Part shown: piece after piece, positions 35,201-50,865 of the stretch | Position numbering within the stretch: the first letter of the stretch is position 1 | How the letters are laid out: the number at the start of each line of letters is the position of its first letter | Assembly: GCA_958450365.1 (NCBI GenBank) | Contig: CAUEEP010000743.1 | Location: forward strand, 7,743,501-7,807,500 | Source of the DNA: Mesorhabditis belari | Taxonomy: Eukaryota > Nematoda > Chromadorea > Rhabditida > Rhabditidae | DNA length: 64,000 nt | Direction of reading: 5' to 3' | Notes under the pieces: model-generated | The model's database searches: none | Told to the model about the DNA's origin: nothing | The model's input: the letters and a program-made list of their open reading frames with translations, nothing else | Translations under genes and position numbers: made by a program

Positions 35201-35555
35201 CTTTCTTTTTATTTTCATCCATTTTTTTTCTTTCTTTCAAACCTGGTCCGCGTATTTTGAGTCACTTGGCGCCAAATAGCCGCTGGATTCCGTTTTGTAA
35301 CCATCGTGTGACCAATACGAGTGATCAAACGTGAACATTTTTGGCTCTTCCGACATATTGCTTGGATCTCTGAAAGGGGTTTTTCAAGTAGAAGAATGAA
35401 AAGCAAAAGAGTCTAAAACTGTTTCAAACATTGTGAAACCTGATCCCGGTTGACTTCCCGTCGGCCATCTCAATCACCAATTGAGCTTTCATCGCTTTCT
35501 CGCGATCGTTAAAAGGCCTCACCCTCACCGCCACCACAATGTTATCACCCGGCAT
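29279..35555 (-). CDS. klp-6: kinesin-3 family motor, KLP-6-like
   Basis: Plus-end-directed microtubule motor of the kinesin-3 (UNC-104/KIF1) class. About 27 exons and roughly 870 aa. Start [20 protein letters not shown] at 35555. The motor shows the P-loop [14 protein letters not shown] (~34.95 kb), switch [13 protein letters not shown] (Ala where most kinesins have Ser in SSRSH), switch [10 protein letters not shown] and [12 protein letters not shown]. It is followed by a short coiled coil (~32.9 kb), an FHA domain ([20 protein letters not shown]), a stalk region, and a C2-like region ([18 protein letters not shown] then [17 protein letters not shown]). The end is a Lys/Ser-rich tail ([20 protein letters not shown]) and TAA at 29279. 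Together these resemble nematode KLP-6, which acts in cilia of sensory neurons; that role is inferred. Introns carry a 48-bp minisatellite, a TTAGGC array, two palindromes and a MITE. Confidence 0.85.
29470..29757 (-). repeat. 48-bp minisatellite carrying splice donors
   Basis: Nearly six perfect 48-bp units. On the minus strand each contains ACAAGGAG|GTGAGTG, a consensus 5' splice site. The first marks the end of the penultimate kinesin exon (about 29803-29755); the rest lie in the following intron. The frame is open through all units (Lys/Arg/Glu-rich), so use of a later donor would add 16-residue repeats to the protein. Confidence 0.9.
30107..30172. repeat. interstitial telomere repeat (TTAGGC)n
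   Basis: About eleven CCTAAG/GCCTAA units with a single variant (CCTGAG). Intronic in the kinesin gene, between exons of the C2-like region. Diagnostic for nematode DNA. Confidence 0.95.
31270..31600. mobile_element. long palindromic (foldback) element
   Basis: Outer arms GTTAACCAATTGAGTATCAC and inverse; inner arms such as GTAGGCTAGTTTCCGCAACT and AGTGGGCTAATCTTTATGAT are matched in inverse around a centre near 31440. No coding capacity. Intronic in the kinesin gene. Confidence 0.9.
32951..33127. mobile_element. short palindromic element
   Basis: ATATGTTACGTCCGAATCTG and its inverse form near-perfect arms of about 85 bp. The ends resemble GACTCGGACGTAACATA near 37548. Intronic in the kinesin gene. 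Confidence 0.85.
34123..34401. mobile_element. MITE family 3, copy 2
   Basis: A 279-bp TA-flanked copy with ends CCGTACTTACTACTACTACT...CTGTAATAGTACCCC and inverse GGGGTACTATTACAGTATTT. The left end has a short CTA expansion. Intronic in the kinesin gene. Confidence 0.9.
34995..35140. repeat. TATAGTTCCTT tandem array
   Basis: Units TTTATAGTTCC/TTTTATAGTTC repeated about twelve times in a kinesin motor-domain intron. Confidence 0.9.
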
Positions 35556-36278
35556 TTTCTATTAATTGTAAAAATTTTAAATCGACTCTGTAAATCGAAT
35601 TTCCTAAACCTAAACAGTCATAAGTCGCCAAAAATTTCAAATTCAACAAAATTCATTAGAGAAAGCTATACACAAATCAAATAGATAGCTAAAGCTAGAG
35701 GGGGAAAACGATTTCTAAAGGGTATTTTGAAAGAAAACGAGCTGAGCACTCAATAATGCATACTAAGGAATACACTTATACAAACAGATGCACAAAAAAA
35801 GACAAGGCTTCACAATTTTTGCGATTTTAGTGGCTCGAGCAAACGGGTAGCCATGGCGTTGCCACTGGAGAATTGGTCCATCTCTTTTCACCTCCTCTTT
35901 TCCCCTTTCCACAATCATCATCCACCCTTCTCTTACAAAATCTTTTATACGTTTATGAAATCAAAAAAAGAAATATGAAAAGATTGCTTAAAAAATTACT
36001 AGCTAAATTGTGGAGCTAAGGAGGAGAGATTTGCTTATTTCCAATTCGTTGTCTCTGTCTCGTTTTCTCTGATCAACTACATAAAGTGTATAAATGTCAT
36101 GTTTGAATCCGGTGCAGCGTTCGAACCAGGCTCGGACGTTCGAATCCGATCAGATGATCAGATGAGATTAGATAGAATCAGACGAAGAATAGAACGATAG
36201 AATCAATACATTTTTGCTTTATCATTAACCTTTTTATTTGTGCTTACATCTAGTTTTTTACTAAACTTTTTTATTCAG

Positions 36279-36429
36279 GATGGAATCCGTATTTGATGAG
36301 CAACTAAAGAAGTTTCTAGAAGGTCGACATCTGTTTCCCAGCAAGGCGGCTTTTGAAGGGACAATCAGCAAGCTGCGATCTTCATCATTCAATTCCGGAA
36401 AAAGAGATCTCTATGAGAACTGCCGTTAG
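36279..36429 (+). CDS. possible 49-codon ORF
   Basis: ATG follows a TTTATTCAG acceptor and opens MESVFDEQLKKFLEGRHLFP continuing to YENCR and a stop. A donor-like GTTAGAG overlaps the stop. Short, with no family; it could be a first exon or chance. Confidence 0.25.
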
Positions 36430-36746
36430 AGCATCGATGACGGGAAATCATTTTTTTTTTTGATTGGATTAGTTGTTTGTATTGATTTCGTTAATTCTAG
36501 TCTTGAATTCAGGCCATGCTCACTGCATGTGTCTGGGCAGATACACGACGAATCGATGTGCATGCTGAAAAAAGAGCTGCTTTGCAACCCCTAGATGCCA
36601 TCATTCACGTAGCTGCACTAACAAATGATTCTATTGCTTTTTCTTGTTCTTTTTGCATTTGTTGTTTACCCAATTTTTATTTGTTTTTTATGTTTTGATA
36701 AAAGTTAACTGGTAAAAAAAGATCAGATTGCATCACACTAAACCTA

Positions 36747-36858
36747 CCGTAAATACTGTAATAGTACCCCACCCCCATAATGACGGTGCGGAGTGTTGCG
36801 TAGTCTAGCTTTGAACGAGTTTTTCTCGACACTGGTTTATGCTACAATGCGCGCTTAG
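36747..36858. mobile_element. MITE family 3, truncated copy 3
   Basis: Begins CCGTAAATACTGTAATAGTA after a TA and matches the right half of the other copies in inverse orientation to AATGCGCGCTTAG, where it stops at the junction with the Tc1-like remnant. Confidence 0.85.
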
Positions 36859-36864
36859 ATGGGT

Positions 36865-37180
36865 TTTCCTTGATGGCTCGCCAAATTGTCGACTTCGAAG
36901 CGTCGATTTTCCGTTCCGTTTTCACTTCATTGATCGTTTTTTCCGTGGATGTTGCTCACAATATGGTGTCTAGCTCGCGGTGTAAGCTTTGGCTTTGGTC
37001 CTGGCTTCTTCTTTGAAGTTCAGAAACGAACTCGGACTTTATATAATTTCGCACGGCAGAGTCGGATCGGTCCAAGTTTTTTTGCGATTTTCTTTATTGA
37101 GTCGCCAATCCTCAAACGGGCATCAATCTGGCCTTTTTCATAATCCGTCAGCAGCATTCCATGTGCCATTTACCTGGAAA
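36865..37180 (-). pseudogene. Tc1-like transposase N-terminus, broken
   Basis: The minus strand reads MLLTDYEKGQIDARLRIGDS then IKKIAKKLG, the N-terminal helix-turn-helix of Tc1-like transposases. The frame then shifts and continues as DSAVRNYIKS-like sequence, followed by stops. The catalytic DDE domain is absent. Confidence 0.75.
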
Positions 37181-37429
37181 TTAACAAAAATTATAAATTT
37201 AATAAAAAAATATGCACAACAAAACGAAAAATTTCAAATAACAACGGCAAAGGCGGGTGCGTTTAAGAATTTGAAACGGTTGATTTAGCAAAAAGTTTCT
37301 ATTTTGAAAATTTTTGCTTTTACAGTATGCTTATTTTTCGTATTTCTTAGGTTTTAATACATGCTCTTTCTAATAGAAAAAGATTAATAGTTGTAGCGGT
37401 GTTCAAAATGCAAAATTCGCTATTTTAGA

Positions 37430-37461
37430 GGGTGCGTTTAAGAATTTGAAACGCACTGTAT
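37430..37461. mobile_element. Tc1-like terminal repeat
   Basis: GTGCGTTTAAGAATTTGAAA CGCACTGTA lies upstream of the broken transposase. Read inward from the element edge this is TACAGTGCG..., as in Tc1-family ends. Part of it recurs at 37255-37281. The other end of the element is missing. Confidence 0.6.
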
Positions 37462-37701
37462 TTACGGTATGTTTTTAAGAAGCTAGAGTTTTGAGGCAGA
37501 CCGGCAGCTCGGATTGACACGTTCGAATCCAATCCAAATGACAGACTCGGACGTAACATAAATATCAAACGCTTTTAAAGCCGAATATTTATTGAATCAA
37601 AAAAAATTTCAAAATCTTTCACATCATTCAATTACATAAATTGTCTGACCGAGAGAACCCGTTTCCTCTTTTCATGACATTCGTGAGATGCATGGCACAC
37701 G

Positions 37702-40700
37702 TTATCTCGACGCTCTAGAAGACATTTTCATGAATTCTTTTTCTAACAAACCAATTTCCTCAGCAAGATCCATGAGAAAGAAAGTGCGTGCTTCTGCCTC
37801 GAATTCTCGCAAAGTGAGCTCTTTTATCGGCGCCTTACCCGTTGACCTATCAATTTTTCCATTATCAATTTTTAGCGAAAACTTACGAATTCAATTTGTT
37901 TTGTTCCTCCATTTCCTCCATTTCCTTTTTTTGGCTTTTTTCTGGATCTTCATCACTAAATCGGGGTAGATCTTTTACTTGTCAATAAAAATACTTTGCC
38001 GCTTACCAATAAAAATACTTTGCCGGTTTTTGATGATTTTCATCTTCTTTTACTTTTAATAACCTTCTAAAATATGGATAAAAATGTTTTGATACTTTTA
38101 AAAACCTGACAAAGTAAATGAGATTAAGTGGAGTGAGTGGTGGTGGGAAGAACATTTTGATCTCATATTCGACCATCCTTCGATACTTCAACGAACGCCA
38201 ATTCTGTTCAGCTCGATCGCTCACCTCTTCATATTGTTGACTGAAGAAGTTTAGGGAATTGTTTTCATTTTCAAATACTTGATAAGTGTTGTGAGTATAT
38301 TGATGACGAGAATTGACGATGTGAGAGTGTACAAAAAGAGCACCAGTGGAACCAGCCAGCTGCGTACGGCACACTGAAACGAAACCTTTTGATTGAATCA
38401 TGTTGTTTTCCACTTTCGATTCTTCTACCCACTTGAACTGATTGTCCACTGAAGTCCTGCAATTTCTCCCACTTGAAAGAAACATTACAACCCAAAATGC
38501 TACCTAAAAATTCTTTCATTTCATTATTTCATTAATCATTTACCTTCTTTCAAAGAAGTTTCAAGCTCTCCGAAAATTTCGAAAGCACCATTACTAAAAG
38601 AAAAAATGGATTAGATTTCGAATATATTGGGTTGGTGGAAAAGTCCTTTCGGATTTTTTGGGAGAGTACCTTAAATTTGTCGAATTTTGACGTTTTATAG
38701 CTCATCCTTAGCTGAATTCAAGACGGATCGATTGGTAAAAACCGTTTTGAGATATCTCTTTTCTAAAAACGAAGGAAAATCGCGAAAAGTGGCGGAAAGG
38801 CTATTGATCTGAGGGTCGCTGGTTCGACTTCCACCGGTGACAATATTTTTCAAAAATTTTTTGCTAAGATTCTGAAAATGCGTGTCTAGGGGTTGTTTTT
38901 GTGTGATCACGAAACACATGTTTTTAGCCTAGGTTTCCGCACGGAAAAATAACGAAACGTGAAAACCGCCATTTTCTGGCTCTTTTCGCGATTTTCCTTC
39001 GTTTTTAGAAAAGAGATATCTCAAAACGGTTTTTACCAATCGATCCGTCTTGAATTCAGCTAAGGATGAGCTATAAAACGTCAAAATTCGACAAATTTAA
39101 GGTACTCTCCCAAAAAATCCGAAAGGACTTTTCCACCAACCCAATAATTTACCTAAAGATCTGCCAAATAACACTGTGCTCTTCTTTTCGACCTTGTAAA
39201 GCGATCTGGAATCGTTTAAAAGTCATAAAGAAAGTTTTCTCCTTATTCTACCTGACAAACTCCATACACAATCCAAAATACAGCCAGAATTACCGAAAAG
39301 TAAACGAAGAGTTGAACCTATACGATAAATGAATAAAGTTGAAAGAGAAAGTGAACCATTCTGCGAATAGTCATCACAATAGAACCAAAAAATGGATCCA
39401 CGGTGAACACACGAAGCATTCGAATAGCCGAAAAAACGAATGAGACAAGAAATATCACCTCGGAAGCCGATAACAAGAGAAGTCTAGAATCATTCATTTT
39501 GAAATGCATTTCTTGAAAACTTTCTCACCGAATTATGGCAGTGATCGATTGGTTGGATTCCTTATTATTTTCTCTACTAAGCACTTCTTGCATCGTCACA
39601 TTTTCCACTTTTGCAGGCACTCTAAAGTTCGCTATCGAAATTACCGAAAAGTAAAGTTCCGTTTAAAACCAAAAAAATACATCAACCGAATACCAATTGA
39701 ACCAATCTTTAAAAATTTACAATTCCTGAAGGTTCAATGAGGTAGCTCGCTCGTTATCAATTAACAAAGCCGCGATAAGAAACACACTATTCACGACAAC
39801 AATCAAAAAATGTAAAATCGTATGGAAATGATTGACTTTGAGGTGTTGAGATAGCTGAAATTTTGTTTTCTATGGTTTAATTCTTCTAAAATTACCGTAC
39901 TATTGAAAGCCTGTTTCCCACGTTCTTGTAATTTGAATTCAATACAAGCTTCAACAAAAAACAAAGCCTGCCAGACGAGCATCATTAAAGCCCACACAGT
40001 GACGACGTTCATTACATTGTCAGCTTTATGAGCTTGTTGAACAAAAAAGCCAAAAACGATCACGTATATGGCATAGAGAAACTGTAAGAGTTGTTTTTCA
40101 AAAGCTCAAGCTCAAAAGCTCAAGCTCAAAAGCTTGCTTTAGTTACCGTATGCCAAGCAAATTTCCCACAAGGAGAGCCATGAAATGCAAGGAAACGTTC
40201 CCATCTTGATTGATATTTCTTTCCTAGATTTGGAGTAAAAAAAATCATTTAAGGTTACTAACCAGTAAAATGAATAATACTCTTTGAGAATAGAAGTGGT
40301 AGGCCAACGAATAAAAAAGTAAAGAAAAATATCTTCTTGTTGCAACTAAAGGTGCACTTATAAATTATTGATTTCAAAAAAACCGAAATCCAGGTTTCCA
40401 TCGATCTTCCACAATTCGTTGACAGCTCTTATGCGAGAAAAAGTTCTGAATTTTTCAAAGAAATCAATACTTTTTTGTTGACTCACTTCAGCATTACCCA
40501 TATTCGCTAAACCGAGAAGTGTTCCACCGTTTGAGTCCATTTTCTCACTTGGAATGTAGCGCTCGCACAGCAATTCTCGTGTTCTCTTGAAATCCGCCGA
40601 ATGGCACACTTCTAAGAGCATTTTGCTTGCTTCATCGAATTTCCTAAAAGTATCTTTAACTGTTTATATGTTCAGTATACTTTTTCTGACTCATGAAGAT

Positions 40701-42334
40701 GTCAGCGACGTCACTTTCATAGATGTAATCAAAGCGTGACCACAATTTTTCTGAAACGAAAATGACGAGAAGCGCCGAGTACAATGGAGCCTCGCACTCT
40801 TTCCATTTAGCAAACGTATCTCGATGTCTGAAAGCTATCTTTTAGCTTCAGCTTCAGCTTCATCTTCAGCTTCATCTTCAGCTTCATCTTCAGCTCCAGC
40901 TTCATTTTCAGCTTCATCTTCAGCTTCATTTTCAGCTTCATCTTCAGCTTCATCTTCAGCTTCAGCTTCAGCTTCATCTTCAGCTTCATCTTCAGCTTCA
41001 TCTTCAGCTCCAGCTTCATTTTCAGCTTCATCTTCAGCTTCATTTTCAGCTTCATCTTCAGCTTCATCTTCAGCTTCATCTTCAGCTTCATCTTCAGCTT
41101 CATCTTCAGCTTCATCTTCAGCTTCAGCTTCAGCTTCATCTTCAGCTTCATCTTCAGCTTCAGCTTCAGCTTCATCTTCAGCTTCATCTTCAGCTTCATC
41201 TTCAGCTTCATCTTCAGCTTCATCTTCAGCTTCATCTTCAGCTTCATCTTCAGCTTCATCTTCAGCTTCATCTTCAGCTTCATCTTCAGCTTCATCTTCA
41301 GCTTCATCTTCAGCTTCATCTTCAGCTTCAGCTTTCACTTACCCATAGAAAGCATAGCACAAAAGTTCTGCCAAATTTCTATCGTGCAAATCCTCGATTT
41401 TATGCTAAACGGTGAATATTCAAAGATAATATTGGAATGGTTACTTTTTGAATCACAAGTCCCATGTAATGATTAATGACAGAAAGAATTCTTTCAGCAT
41501 TCGTGTGATATTTGTTTGTTTCCTTTTTTTTCGGTGTATTTGCGAAAAATTTTCGTTGAGCTGCTCGATTCGGTAAACTGGATCCACTGTCTGAATGCAA
41601 ATATTAGATTTTCTTTTGAATTTCCCCCACTTGTATGTGTCAAAATGGCTGATTTAGCGGATGGATTGCGCTCTCGATCGGAAAGATTCGCGTTTTTCTT
41701 GTCAAACATTTCCAACGAGGTGGCCCGTCTCTCGCCCAATAAAGGATTTCTTTCTTGAGCAGCTGAAGCAAACTTTCAAGTTTCACTTTAAAATTTACTT
41801 ACCTTGATGTGAGGGATTATCACTGTCTTCTTCGATAGAGAACAGGTGTGGCGGAGAACGAGCCATTTCAGAAAAAGCCCTTTCCCGATTCTCTTCCAAA
41901 TCCACAGAAATCTGAGGAATACCAATTTCCCCTCGTTTTGTCTTAGTTGGCTCTTGCTCAATGATTTCACTAGAATCTTGTGGCCTTGACCCTTGAGACC
42001 CAAGTGGCAGAAGTGGGAATTCGTTTGGTGCTTCCATTGTGGCATCATCTATCGAATTCGTTTCATTGTTACTAAAATTTCTATCTCAGTTTCTCTAATA
42101 CTAAAAACCCAAGAAGTAGCATTCGAGAGATCCATGTGAACGGACGCGTAGTATGTGAAATTATTGGTCTGGTTTGAGTCGCTGTTGGGCTTTCCAACTC
42201 CTCGATGGCATCGATGAACTCGGAAAGAACGAAGAGGTGACTCTAACAGCAAACATTGTACGCTCATAGCGCAAGCAAACCTCATTTTCGAGATCACTCA
42301 AAATTCTCAGTAAAGTATCTCTCGATTCTGTCAT
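37702..42334 (-). CDS. TRPM-family cation channel, short N-terminus
   Basis: Cation channel of the TRPM family (C. elegans members are GON-2, GTL-1, GTL-2 and CED-11; I cannot say which is closest). About 20 exons, roughly 780 aa. Visible parts: a polar N-terminus (DDATMEAPNEFPLLPLG), the linker typical of TRPM (MLLEVCHSADFKRTRELL, FFSHKSCQRIVEDRW), S1 (FFFTFLFVGLPLLFS), S2-S3 (FLYAIYVIVFGFF, WALMMLVWQALFFVEA), S4-S5 (IRMLRVFTVDPFFGSIVMTI), S5 (VYFSVILAVFWIVYGV), pore (IFRSNGAFEIFGELE), S6 (LVPLVLFLYTLTSSILVINI), TRP helix (WRSLKYRRMVEYEIKMFFPP) and an acidic coiled C-terminus ending KMSSRASR. The usual ~700-residue N-terminal TRPM homology region is missing. A 40-nt intron (GTGGGGG...TTCAG, ~41.6 kb) must be spliced to keep frame. 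The join of the first two exons is unsettled. Confidence 0.85.
38627..39144. mobile_element. foldback mariner-type MITE with tRNA-like core
   Basis: A 518-bp element flanked by TA. The left ~170 bp (from TTGGGTTGGTGGAAAAGTCC to GGAAAATCGCGAAAAG) is repeated in inverse at the right end. Between the arms lies a segment with pol III box-like sequences (38790-38850). It occupies the intron between the TRPM pore exons ending QIF and starting SNGAF. Confidence 0.9.
38790..38850 (+). other. tRNA-like segment inside the foldback
   Basis: TGGCGGAAAGGC fits a pol III A-box and GGTTCGACTTC a B-box with one mismatch, spaced about as in a tRNA. Acceptor pairing is not evident. Either a SINE captured in the MITE or chance. 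Confidence 0.35.
40837..41333. repeat. CTTCAT/CTTCAG hexanucleotide minisatellite
   Basis: About 83 hexamers of CTTCAG and CTTCAT with occasional CTCCAG, filling nearly all of the 515-bp TRPM intron (41342-40828). Three frames are open across it because of composition. If the intron were retained, the TRPM frame would meet TAA at the donor (GG|GTAAGT), so the repeat is not coding in that gene. Confidence 0.95.
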
Positions 42335-42950
42335 TGTTAATATAGAATCAAAAGGGAGGAGAAAAGTAGTTGATTTAGTAATGGAAAAGGGGAAATGATC
42401 AGCCTTATCAGTTGAATTGCAAAGAGAAAAGAAGAAAAGAAGACGTGGAGTAGACCAATCACTTTTCTGACTCACCACTGTTCTCCAAAATTTCGAAAAC
42501 TAAATGTATAATCCCTAAAATTAGAAAAAGACTACCTAAGCTATCGATTTTTTTTTGTTTTTTGTCAAGTTTTTTAGATTCAATCGATATTTATTCATCA
42601 CCGAAATCCCATGAAAATTCAAAAATACTAGTGCAAAGCTGAGAAATGAGAAAAAAAACGAGACACCAGGTCTGCTAAGAATTCAAGCATGCATATATTC
42701 AAAAAAAAGCTGTACATTTTCCAAAATCAAATCTATAAAGGATCATTGAAAACTGAAAATGCTAACCAAGTCCTCACAGAGGATCAAACATAAATTAGAA
42801 CACACGTCTGATTCGTGCTTTGAGCCATCACCGCCGCTTTTTCGTATCCAATTCGTATCGCCATCGGCATCAATTTCCATGTACCCGGCTCACAAAAATA
42901 CGGTGATTGGATTTGACGGTATAACTGGAAAAGTTTTTCGCGTTTTTGTT

Positions 42951-44212
42951 TTAGATTCTTGCATTAAACATTACTTGATTCACATCAAATGATGTGTTTT
43001 CCATATGCGTGGTGAGCATTGTCGGCTTTCGCAAGCGTGAACTCTCAAGGAGTGACAGAGCTGAGTGTGAGGTCACTGGAATTGTTTTTCGCTTAGAGAG
43101 TCACTATTTTTTCAGATTTTTTAAAAATTTTTTATTCTTTTCTGCTATCGCTTACCCGATTTGCATCCACTAACGGTAAAATCCTCCAACAATGGACAAC
43201 GTCTCGCCACAGATCGCGCCAATCCGTCAGTCACCTGTGCATTTGGTTCAGTCGGGTTTTGTCTTTATATCACTGCTTACCATATTGCAATTGGTGATCT
43301 TAATCGTAGAAAGGCATTCAAATGAAGTGGTCATAATTCGGATTAGAAATCTCTCAACCTCGATCCCGTTCGGAAAGAGACAATCCTCATAAATGATCTA
43401 TAAATCTTATTTCGTAATGTGCTGTAAATTCCTCACCTCATTCAAATTCGAGCAATTTGCCAACAAAGCTAATGTCCACGGTTTCACATCACCAAAGTCC
43501 ACCTAAATAACATTTTTCATATTTTCATTTGTACCCAGACTCACTTTAATGAAATTCGCCTTTTTCAATTGAGCATGGGCACAGCCGGCAAGCAAAACAA
43601 AAATGTCATCGTTTGAGATCTGTAAATTTTATTGAAAGAGGTTTTACTTTGTCAAATTACCCTTTCTCCCGAAACCAAATCATCTTCCAGACTGAACGTT
43701 TCGGTGCCTATTTATTTCTATGGGATTAAAAAGCTCATTCAAAAAGCAAACTTCGAGCAAAATAAGGAAGAAACCAAGAAAGGCTTGCCATACTGCCATG
43801 ATCTTTGCATAAACACACCTAAAATGTGTCTTTTTTTTGAATCAGTCTTAAAAAAACCTGAAGCCAGGCATCACCATGTTCATCAATTCCTACGTTACAC
43901 AGACAGTGTCCAACCGAGATCGAAAGACCAGAGGCCTCAGGAAAATCTTCAATTTGAAATGGTAATTTATCAAATAGTGTAGACGTAAGCAAATTATATT
44001 AGACCCAAATTTCATAGAACTGTTCGAACATACCAGATAAAGCCAGCCATCGTTTGCAAACCATTGCTACCGAAACTTTATCCGAACGACCGAGTTGAGA
44101 AAAGATAACTCGTAAAAGATCATTTGGTAGAACTGACATTGAGATCAAATCATTTTGTCCCTAAAAAGTTACTTTAGCGTTGGCCAAGACATACCAAGAC
44201 ACATACCTCCAT
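42951..44212 (-). CDS. F-box / leucine-rich-repeat protein
   Basis: Probable substrate receptor of an SCF ubiquitin ligase. Start ATG GAG at 44212 behind a GCTGCAG acceptor. The second exon reads LISMSVLPNDLLRVIFSQLG then SDKVSVAMVCKRWLALS, a clear F-box (Leu-Pro, Leu-x-x-Ile-Phe, Val-Cys-Lys-x-Trp). Later exons, all in phase: DDIFVLLAGCAHAQLKKANF, VKPWTLALLANCSNLNE, VERFLIRIMTTSFECLSTIK, VTDGLARSVARRCPLLEDFT and a last exon to VNQVMFNARI (TAA at 42951). The Cys/Asn-rich repeats fit degenerate LRRs of the FBXL type. The exons between the F-box and the first repeat (about 43.98-43.66 kb) are less certain. It lies 205 bp downstream of the DnaJ gene on the same strand, so it could be in one operon with it. 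Confidence 0.75.
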
Positions 44213-44416
44213 GTTCACTGCAGCTTTTGTGTCTATTTAGGTACACTAACAAAAGAAATAAATATCTTTATTCGGTAACATAGAAATAATTTCCTAGCAC
44301 AAGAACAGCTGAAACAACCCTATGCCTAACATAAAGACAGCATATGCACAAAGTGCTACGGTCAAACATCCATGGAACAAGAGGCAAACACGTAAAAGAG
44401 AAAGAAGGAGAGGAAT

Positions 44417-45238
44417 TCATTTGGACAACTTCCGTTTCTCGGAGTGCGCAAATTCGATATAAGCAATATTGCATAAAATAACAGCTCCAAAACAAGCCAT
44501 AATGTATAAAAGCGGGCGATTTCGAGTTCGTTCTTTTTCATATTCTACAGCAGGATCGATGAAATGTCCTCCTTTTGTTTTCAGCCGCTCTAAATGAAAA
44601 CTTTATTTTTAGAAGTAAACCAGGAAACGCGAAAACAGAAGACAAAATCTTACGTGGTCCCATGTAGGATTTATTCCTTTCGAGATTCAAATCAATGATG
44701 GTCGGATCTTTCCGTTTTGGGCCAGTAAGCGAGGCTTCGTGGAGATACCTTCAAATCGTATCATTCAACATTCAATCTTTAAAATTTTATACCCATCTTG
44801 TTCGGATAAGAACGTCTGTTGATCGTACAGTCTGCGTTTTTGCGGATAACGAAGAATATCATATGCTTCCTCAAAAAATATCAATGAAAACGTTGCTTTT
44901 GTAAGTAACCTTGACATCCATGAACTGCTCTGTCAGTGAACGACGGCTCCAATTGTGCCTCAAGTCGACTGTTTCCACTGGCTTAAGAAGATCCGGATGT
45001 AATTCCTAAAATTAACAAAGTTCCTATCTTTTATAAACGTTTACTTGTGACCGTTTTACAAATGCTTTCTTTATTTCATCTTGCGACGCTTTCCGATCAA
45101 CGTGTAAAATCTAAACAACAAAACATATTCGTAGAAATTAAAATTTACCTGGTAATAATTCTTTTTCTTTTCAATGTATGATGCTTTTCTGATAAAAGCA
45201 CGCAAACTATTAACACTTCGCAGAATTTTGTTCACCAT
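44417..45238 (-). CDS. dnj-4: J-domain membrane protein, DNAJC4-like
   Basis: Hsp70 co-chaperone. The N-terminus MVNKILRSVNSLRAFIRKAS is basic and could target mitochondria. The J domain follows: YYQILHVDRKASQDEIKKAF, then the catalytic HPD in ELHPDLLKP, and EAYDILRYPQKRRLYDQQ. A single hydrophobic helix (LLYIMACFGAVILCNIAYIE) lies near the C-terminus, which ends HSEKRKLSK (TGA at 44417). J domain at the N-terminus plus one C-terminal membrane segment is the layout of DNAJC4 (C. elegans dnj-4); the symbol is an inference from layout. The start lies 214 bp after the stop of the PRP16 gene, with an ATGACAG acceptor immediately before the ATG, consistent with downstream position in an operon. 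One internal junction (~44.75 kb) was not fully resolved. Confidence 0.8.
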
Positions 45239-45452
45239 CTGTCATTTTCTGCATCAGCTCTCCTAAACTTATTGTTAGTAAGAGGACGTAATAAAACAGA
45301 GTGTGACTTACTAAAACGCTAAAAGATCGCAGCATGCGAACGATGCATTTACTGTCTCCGGCCAAAATAAAAGCATTTATTCATTAACAATACCCGAATA
45401 ACAATCGACATAAATGAAAGGGGAGATCAACAAATCAATATTAGAAATAAAG

Positions 45453-50400
<4,948 letters not shown>

Positions 50401-50865
50401 TGCTAAATAAATATGTTAACGATGCTAATACAAAGACCAATCGGGTAAACAGAAACATAAGGTAGTGTGTTTTTCGAATTCTTCACTTGTTGGCTGAGTG
50501 TACGGTAAAAAGCGAGCGAAATAGACGCGCCGCTTGTCAAGTATCCCCGCAATTGTGTCAGAGTCCCATGGAATCCCCGGAATGCTTTTAAAAACAAGTT
50601 GATGGCCGTTTTAATTTTTATTAACAATAAATTTATGAATCAGACGAAATAGGTAGTAATTCCTAAAAAGCAGAATATACTTTAATTTAGCTTTTTCAAT
50701 CTAATTCAAATTTAACTTATTTAGTATGGATCTCATTATGAATCAGAAATAAGAAATGGAGTTACCTAGAGTAAAAATGAGCTCCTTTAAACAGTAAAAA
50801 AAATACAACATAAAGAATAATGGTTATTTTGCAATGTGGTCGATGAGGCACTTGAAACCACTGAT

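Larger units (their letters stand above)
35556..37701. other. spacer between kinesin and TRPM genes
   Basis: It holds a possible small plus-strand ORF (36279-36429), a truncated MITE family 3 copy and a decayed Tc1-like element. Otherwise AT-rich with no supported exon. Confidence 0.5.

Noticed and set aside
40807..41348. Three overlapping 160-170-codon ORFs (Ala-Glu-Asp, Ser-Ala, Lys-Met-Leu repeats)
   Set aside because: All are frames of the hexanucleotide minisatellite in a TRPM intron. If retained, the TRPM frame stops at the donor.
41520..41620. Apparent frameshift at a run of eight A in the TRPM gene
   Set aside because: A 40-nt intron (GTGGGGG...GCATTCAG) just upstream restores the frame exactly, so no pseudogene or sequencing error is needed.
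43400..44212. Idea that the exons at 43-44.2 kb are the missing TRPM N-terminus
   Set aside because: They read as an F-box followed by LRR-like exons and end with a stop at 42951, upstream of the TRPM start.
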